A DNA stretch of 64,000 nt. Origin: Lutraria lutraria. Taxonomy: Eukaryota > Mollusca > Bivalvia > Venerida > Mactridae. The notes under the pieces were generated by a model. The model was not told where the DNA came from, did no database searches, and saw only the letters and a list, made by a program, of their open reading frames with translations. The translations under genes were made by a program, and so were the position numbers. The stretch is from positions 34,971,913 through 35,035,912 of the forward strand of contig OZ026847.1 in assembly GCA_964023205.1 (NCBI GenBank). Reading direction: 5' to 3'. Position 1 is the stretch's first letter. The number at the start of each line of letters is the position of its first letter. Below are positions 42,801 through 51,800 of this stretch, piece after piece.

Positions 42801-45800
42801 TTTTATTGACATGTGGCCTTTATTGACATGTGAACTTTTATTGACATGTGGCCTTTATTGACATGTGGCCTTTATTGACATGTGACCTTTATTGACATGT
42901 GACCTTTTATTGGCATGTGGCCTTTATTGGCATGTGGCCTTTATTGACATGTTGCCTTTATTGACATGTGGCCTTTATTGACATGTGGCCTGTATTGACA
43001 TGTGACCTTTTATTGGCATGTGGCCTTTATTGGCATGTGGCCTTTATTGACATGTGACCTTTATTGACATGTGGCCTTTATTGACATGTTGCCTTTATTG
43101 ACATGTGGCCTTTATTGACATGTTGCCTTTATTGACATGTGGCCTTTATTGACATGTGGCCTGTATTGACATGTGACCTTTTATTGGCATGTGGCCTTTT
43201 ATTGGCATGTGGCCTTTATTGACATGTGGCCTTTTATTGACATGTGGCCTGTATTGACATGTGGCCTTTATTGACATGTGGCTTTTATTGGCATGTGGCC
43301 TTTTATTGGCATGTGGCCTTTATTGACATGTGGCCTTTATTGACATGTGGCCTGTATTGACATGTGACCTTTTATTGGCATGTGGCCTTTTATTGGCATG
43401 TGGCCTTTATTGACATGTGGCCTTTTATTGACATGTGGCCTGTATTGACATGTGGCCTTTATTGACATGTGGCTTTTATTGGCATGTGGCCTTTTATTGG
43501 CATGTGGCCTTTATTGACATGTGGCCTTTTATTGGCATGTGGCCTTTATTGACATGTGGCCTTTATTGACATGTGACCTTTTATTGACATGTGGCCTTTA
43601 TTGACATGTGGCCTTTTATTGGCATGTGGCCTTTTATTGGCATGTGGCCTTTATTGACATGTGGCCTTTATTGACATGTGGCCTTTTATTGGCATGTGGC
43701 CTTTTATTGGCATGTGGCCTTTATTGACATGTGGCCTTTATTGGCATGTGGCCTTTTATTGGCATGTGGCCTTTATTGACATGTGACCTTTTATTGACAT
43801 GTGACCTTTTATTGGCATGTGGCCTTTTATTGGCATGTGGCCTTTTATTGGCATGTGGCCTTTTATTGACATGTGGCCTTTATTGGCATGTGGCCTTTTA
43901 TTGGCATGTGGCCTTTATTGACATGTGACCTTTTATTGGCATGTGGCCTTTTATTGGCATGTGGCCTTTTATTGGATGTCAATTTGAACTTGATAATCAA
44001 TGATGGTTTTAAAGGAATGGCCTTCCTGTATTCACTGGGTGGCCTTTATTTAGAGGTGGCTGGAAACACAGGTCTGACAGTACTGTAAGAGAAGTGGACG
44101 AAATGTACAAACTGTGCACGAAGAGCTTGTAACTGTTGGTATCTCTCATTTTGTTGTATCACCTCCTCGTCTGTCTGTACAATCTTTGCTAAAGGTATAT
44201 CCTCTCTTACTGTACGACGATTGAATCGATTTAAACCATAATGACGATCAACTAAATAATACAAAATACAAAATGTAATTAATACAAAATAGCATCTATA
44301 GTAGTGTTTCCTCCCTACACAAACACAGACTTCAAAGTAGGTTCAAGATCAAGGTACCGCCCACACTTACTGGTAACTATAACAACTTGACTTAAAATGT
44401 CTACATCATACTGAGGGCTGTTGGTCATTCAATGAAGAATAAAATCTATCATATCTTGTCAGGTTAAGTTCTATAAAGATTTATACTTACTTTCCTCATT
44501 CTGAAGCTGGTGAGCAAAAGCTCCATCTTCATGTACAGCCCACTCTTCTCTCACTGTAAGAGAAAATATCATACTTCATGGTATCATATAACATATCATA
44601 CTATCACATGTCATAATATCATATAATACTTCATTATCATAGTATCACATAATATGTCATAGTATCACATAATACTTCATTATCATAGTATCACATAATA
44701 TGTCATAGCATCACATACTACTTCATAGTATCACATAATATGTCATAGTATCACATACTACTTCATAGTATCACATATTATGTCATAATATCACATACTA
44801 CTTCATGGTATAACATAATATGTCATAGTATCACATACTACTTCATAGTATCACATAATATGTCATAGTACCACATACTACCTCATAGTATCACATAATA
44901 TGTCATAATATCACATACTACTTCATGGTATCACATAATATGTCATAGTATCACATACTACTTCATAGTACACATAATATGTCATAGTACCACATACTAC
45001 TTCATAGTATCACATAATATGTCAAAGTATCACATACTACTTCATAGTATCACATAATATGTCATAATATCACATACTACTTCATGGTATCACATAATAT
45101 GTCATAGTATCACATAATACTTCATTATCATAGTATCACATAATATGTCATAGTATCACATACTACTTCATATGATAGTATCACATAATATGTCATAGTA
45201 TCACATACTACTTCAAAGTATCACATAACATGTCATAGTATCACATACTACTTCATAGTATCACATAATGTGTCATAGTATCACATACTACTTCATAGTA
45301 TCACATAATATGTCATAATATCACATACTACTTCATGGTATCACATAATATGTCATAGTATCACATACTACTTCATAGTATCACATAATATGTCATAGTA
45401 CCACATACTACTTCATAGTATCACATAATATGTCATAGTATCATATAACATATCATAGTATCATATAATACTTCATAGTATCACATAATATGTCATAGTT
45501 TCACATAGCATGTATTACATAACATTACAAATGTTGCTAAATAAAACAGTGTCATGTGAATTTAGTACATTTAAAACAGGTAATGGTAGCATATTTTCCT
45601 TCTGTCTATATGTTTTATAAATGTTCCTGTGTCATAAACTAAACTTATTTCTGAGTAACTGACGGATAAGACACTGCAGTAAGATAATTTAAACAATACA
45701 TAGTCTGTGATAGAATGTGATATTACAATGAAGACATCTATAGGCCTAAATAAAAACTAACAATATGTTCTTTATAAGTCATTGTTTACACACTGGGTAG

Positions 45801-48800
45801 TTTAAGGTAATGTAGCATAAAAATAAGAAGAAAAACTGTAACGAAACGTTATAGGTAGACAAATTACAAGAAGCATTGGTTTATGTCTTTTGACTTTTGT
45901 ATGAAGTTGTTGTTTTTTTCATTAAGGATATTGGCCTCGTTTCATCAATATATTCTTATCTTTCGTAAGATTCTTTCCTACGAAGACACTTACGACAAAA
46001 TTTACGAAATTCTTAAACCGTTTTATTAACTGTTCTTATCTAAATGTGTAAAGACCGCGACACAGTCTGCACGGGTAAAGTTTATTCACCGGCCCTAGCT
46101 ATGTAAATAAGAAAAATACACTTGATTCTATACATATGTTATATAGAGAATTTTATTTCTCAACAGATTTTTGTAAATTATATACCAAATTAAAGATGAA
46201 GCTCTAATCTTTCAGAAAACTATTTGATATATATTAACTGAAAATATGTTTTTAAACAATGTGAACGTTGACTCATGATAAATGTGTTTTTGAGTCGCTC
46301 AGACTTGCTCAAAGAATTACTTTGCACGCCTATGTATGTTGGACAACCCAACCGTACCGTTTATAATTAATTCTAGTCAGATCAAATTGTTATCGTTTGA
46401 GCCATAAGATTTCACAGTAAGATTTGAAGAAGAACAGTTAATAAATACAAAACTCCAAATGCATTTTAATATATTAGCTTTATTTTTCAATTTTTATCAT
46501 GAAAAATATGTTTTATGGCTATTTATTAAACGCACATACGATCGAGAGAGGAATGCCAAAAAAGGTTTCTTTTGAAGAGAAAAATGTGTTCATGGCCTTA
46601 AAGTAAGATTTAAAAATATCAGATTGTTAACAAGTTATAACATCAGTGATACGCACATACGCAAGTGCGTAACGTTATTTGAAAAGCGAACAATATAGAA
46701 ATGCCTTTTAAGTCGAAAGCTAATATTATGTCTAATAATCGTTAATCACGGTGTTTGAAATAAAATGCATGATTCAAATAGATACTATTTGACAGTGCTT
46801 CTAATCCCTGCAAATACAACTGAAAGTTCACCATTTGAGTTTTAATTTAAACTAGAAATGTGTCCGTCTGTCTGACACGAATGCCTCCTGATTTTATGTG
46901 AAATCGAACTTGACCTGTGTTTAATATTATAAATATTCCTTCAACCAATCCTTAAAATAGTTCTTGAGTTTTTTCTCGGAAACCAAAATTTGAACGGACA
47001 GACATTCTCATGAGAGGTATGTTAAATGTGGAGTGCACCTTTTGATCCTTTCGTTGTTTTTATCCCACAAGTCGCACCCTATAAGTCAAAATTGTCCCCA
47101 CAATTTCAGTTTGTACGTAATTGAACCTCACAATGCCAAAATGTACCAACCCTAACCACCCTCAGGTGTGTACGGACGGACGTACTCACTGAAGTGACGT
47201 TGTGGGGTGCCGCCTTTGATCTTTTTTTGATCTTCTGAACCCCACAAGCAACATTTTTGCACCCCATAAGCACAAATATTCCCCACAATGGCGGTTTGTA
47301 CGTACTGGAACCCCATAACGACAACTTGTACTTACCCTAACCCTAACCCCATAATGACACCTCGGTGAGTACGGACACACAGACGCACGGACGGACAGGG
47401 GAAACAGTTTACCCTCTTCCGCAATTTCGAATATCGGGGCATTAAAAATCCACAACCAAGCAAAAGCGGGGGTTCTTCATTGTGTGCATAAAATTCATTT
47501 ATAGCTGGCTACGCCCCTGAACATAAAACTGGTTTTCTTTTCCATTATTTACGAATATCTAGTACATCGCACTCAACAGTCTTAAAATAAAAGGCTGACT
47601 CGTAATAATAAAGGCAGAAGCTGCGTTTTCTTATCTTTAAGATAGCCCATGAACTATCGTAAAATTAAGAAAGAATCATTCCCAAACTTTAGAATTCGTA
47701 GCCAAGAAAATATTGCAGAAACGTATTTTAACGCTAAGAAGGGAGATAAGACACTTCTTACTTAAGAAGTGGCGTAAGATGTTTGATGAAATGAGGCCAT
47801 TGTCTGTATATTTTATTCAATCCTCCATTATGGAGAGTATAGCATATTTACAAAATATAAATAATACACATATATTGACAATCATGAGTATTATTTTGAC
47901 AAATGAATAAATGCATGTATATAGTTCACAAACACATGGTAATATCACACCCTACATCAATCAAACAGAATATACCCGACATAACCATTAGCCAATCAAA
48001 TGGCCAGGATTACCCAGACTAGTATACTATATACCCACAAACAACTAGAATAAAACTCATGATTGAAATTTGTCTAGAAAAAAGTTCCTAGTTTACGCTA
48101 TCCTAACCAACCATATTTGTTCTCCTGACCCTAGACTTTTTTCCAATCTTAATAATTTTTTCTTGTCAATGTTTTTTTTTCAAAAACATATTTGAACAAA
48201 AATTCTGACCTCCAACTTATCTATATATTTTTGGGGTTATACGGGTAAGCAGACATCTGATTATTTTTTCTTACCTTGACTCCATTGACTATAACCTTTT
48301 CCTCCAATAAGTGTCACAGAATACAGATAAACCTGTGTTAGTGACCACCTTCAAATATAGAGCATCTGTCAATAAAGGCCATATCATGTCTTTCCCATGA
48401 GAGGCCTTTGTTCACAGGTTTAACTGTATCTAATATAATGAGCAGGTTTAACTGTATCTAATATAATGAGAAGATTTAACTGTATCTAATATAATGAGCA
48501 GATTTAACTGTATCTAATATAATGAGCAGGTTTAACTGTATCTAATATAATGAGCAGGTTTAACTGTATCTAATATAATGAGCAGGTTTAACTGTATCTA
48601 ATATAATGAGCAGGTTTAACTGTATCTAATATAATGAGAAGGTTTAACTGTATCTAATATAACGCGCAGGTTTAACTGTATCTAATATAATGAGAAGGTT
48701 TAACTGTATCTAATATAATGAGCAGGTTTAACTGTATCTAATATAATGAGCAGGTTTAACTGTATCTAATATAATAAGCAGGTTTATTTAAAACACTGAC

Positions 48801-51800
48801 TCATCAACTCCCCAGTCCTACTCTATATCTACACATTGATGAAATAATCATTAAAGAAATCTCAGGGTAAACATGTCAGTGAAATATTTACGCATCATTT
48901 AACTTCACAATTTCAATTCATCTTATATAATTATGCACATTTGGTTTATACACAAAAATATTCTAAGGCTACAGTTTATATATTGAATATAATTTTTATA
49001 TAATATGTCATATGGTAACGTGTCTCTTATGAATAATTTAAAGCTTTTGATGAGCAAGTGACTTTAACCAGACACGGTCGTATAAAACCCTGAAGGCAGA
49101 CAGATAATTACATTACGACATGCACGTTAAAAACATCTGACTAATTGTATCAAAGGACCTGCCATGTACTGACAAATTAAAAGAACCCAATGCATGTATA
49201 ATTACAACCAAAGTGATGAAAAGAACCCAAATGAATACAATAAGTAAGTAAAAATGAAACCCCACTAAAATGAATGTTAGGATAATATTACCATCGCATG
49301 ACTTATGATAATCAATTAATAAATTAAATGTAGCTGTGAGTATAATTTACAGATTTGCAAATTTTTACAATTTCAATTTCATTTCAGTTAAATACTCGCT
49401 GATGGTTAACATATAAAATCAAGAAGCATAACTATATGAATACATGATGATTAATTAAATAGTACACATGTACCAGAGTATGTTATATACACATCATAAA
49501 TCTAGAATGTGTCATATACAAATATCAAAATGTTGAAAGAATACTGATAATGTTTATTCATTTCATTGGATTTAACGCAATATTCAACATGATTTCGGTT
49601 ATATCGTGGCGGGTAGTTATCCTAACCAGCTTCCCTAGACTTCATTTAGGCCTAAACCAGTACTAACCACATTCTGTCCACAAGCTACCAATAAGCTATG
49701 ACACATTAGAGGTTGTGAGTTTGAACCCCGGGCGAGGCTCACACTGTCTGTGACAATTTTGACTGAAGATATTACTCATAATGTAAGCAGGTCTTAAACA
49801 AGCATTTTGAATAAAGAGAGACATTGAAATAGAAGTGAACATAAATGTTTTATGTGGTGTAAACTCAGACATCATTTATCTGACAGCAATCATGAATTTT
49901 CTTACAACTTGTAAAATGTAAAAGGACTTTAAATGAATCATTATCTTACATCTAACATGGGACAGAAGAAATAAATGAAGACCAAACGCAGCCTATATAG
50001 ACAGAATGTGATCTAATTACAATAAATTATGTAAATCACTCATGATGAATATAATGAGATTCAGGAACTTTAGACTGTGACATTTCAGAAGATATTTGTT
50101 TTTGTTAGTTCTGCATATGATATAGTCATTATCCATGCAAAGTCTGAGACAATTGGAAGACTTAATTAACCATACATCCACAACAAACATAGATTTCATT
50201 GTATATGAATCCTAAATGAATGAATGAAAATGAAAAATCAAAGTACTGAACATACTTATGGAAACTGAACAACTTACATAGACTTGAACAGCAACATGAA
50301 ACAGGCACTAGTTTAACAATTGCATGATAGATGTTGAAAAACGTATAACTTAGGTCCATATAAAAATTCATGCGCGCTGAGAGAATGACTGCTATGGAAA
50401 GCTGAACTATCATAAAGTTTCCAACAAAGTCATCAATAAATCATATAACAACCTATACAACATCACATACATTAACTCTGGGAGAGATTGAATTGATCAA
50501 AGTAAAAACAGTAAATAATCAGGAAATATTTCATCTATCAGAATAATGAGCATGCTATCTGATTCTTGAAAATTGATGAATACTAAATGATGAAAATAGA
50601 GAATAAATAATCCACAGACTGCTTTCAGGAAGAATCAATGTCTGTATTATTGTGTGAAAATATAAACACACAAGTAATTATATAACCAATTATTTCTGGC
50701 CACGCCAATTACAAGTGTCATAGTTTAACCATGTCTACAGAGTTTTCACATTAACTACTTGACAAGTACATGAAAATATACTACAGTATAAGTATATAGA
50801 CAGAGTTAGCTTTCATGTAAACTAAATGATACACTGCTTGTTATAAACACTGAGTCATAATTATCATAATTTGTGGTAATCAACATGCCATGTAGCTTTT
50901 AAAGTAAAGTTAAACTTGTGAATAAAGACCACCCTTTGCAAATACAAAATGTGGCCTTTATTGACATGTGAACTTTATTCAGAGGTCAATTTGTTCTAAA
51001 TAATCAATGAGGTTTTTAAAAGAATGGCTTTTATTCAAAGGGTGGCCTTTATTCAGAGGTGGCTGCTAACACAGGTTTGTTATAATTCTACTGGGAACAA
51101 GAGGTACATGCTACATACTGGTAACTCTTGATCTTAGGTTTGAATCTAATCTTTAGCAAAATACTCCCAAGAAGTTACAACACTTATGGGTCAGTAAATA
51201 AGAAATCATGGTATTTTTATCATCTTGATTTTGAAAACAAAAATGTAGTAACATGATACAAAATGTACTCTTTTGATGTAAAATCCATGTCATGTTACAA
51301 CAAATGTTAAACCAAAAAAAAGTCTAAAGATTAACAAATGTATGCTGTTTCTTTTAGTAAAGTATATTTAAATGACGCAGAAATACAGGTGAATCCATTC
51401 ATAGTTCAACACTTAGAACTTAGGTAACAGTGACATCAAAACTACTTTTAACAATGTTTGGTCAAGGACTTATATACATACATGGATTCGCAACTGCTAA
51501 AAATAGATCAAACGATATCGTTCGGCGATCCCACAATGCATTGCTATATACTCGGCAATGTCCGACAGCTGTATTTGGGTGTTTATGAATTTGATTATAC
51601 TAATAAAACTCTGGCAATTGGGCACGGGAAATTGGTAAAGGATGTAACAAATTCCTTAAAGATATTGAGATACATTTATAATCCACAAAGTCTAAGTATA
51701 AGCATCGAAAAAGGCATCAGTCGAACATTTTAAATTCCAAGATGGCGGACATCTATTATAATCCTTTCGTCTCCGAGATTAAACATTCGGAATACCACGG

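Noticed and set aside
42239..44088. Tryptophan-rich and leucine-rich plus-strand frames
   Set aside because: Translation of a 17/18-bp satellite inside a CCDC50 intron.
47149..47354. Telomere-like CCCTAA runs
   Set aside because: Only two or three units, embedded in a dispersed repeat. Too short to be telomeric.
48414..48784. Regular 28-bp repeats resembling a CRISPR array
   Set aside because: There are no unique spacers, the units are contiguous, the genome is eukaryotic, and the origin from a MITE end is visible.
51458..51733. A 91-codon frame in intron 1
   Set aside because: It lies entirely inside a hAT-like MITE and is not kept in the sister copy at 52243-52686.
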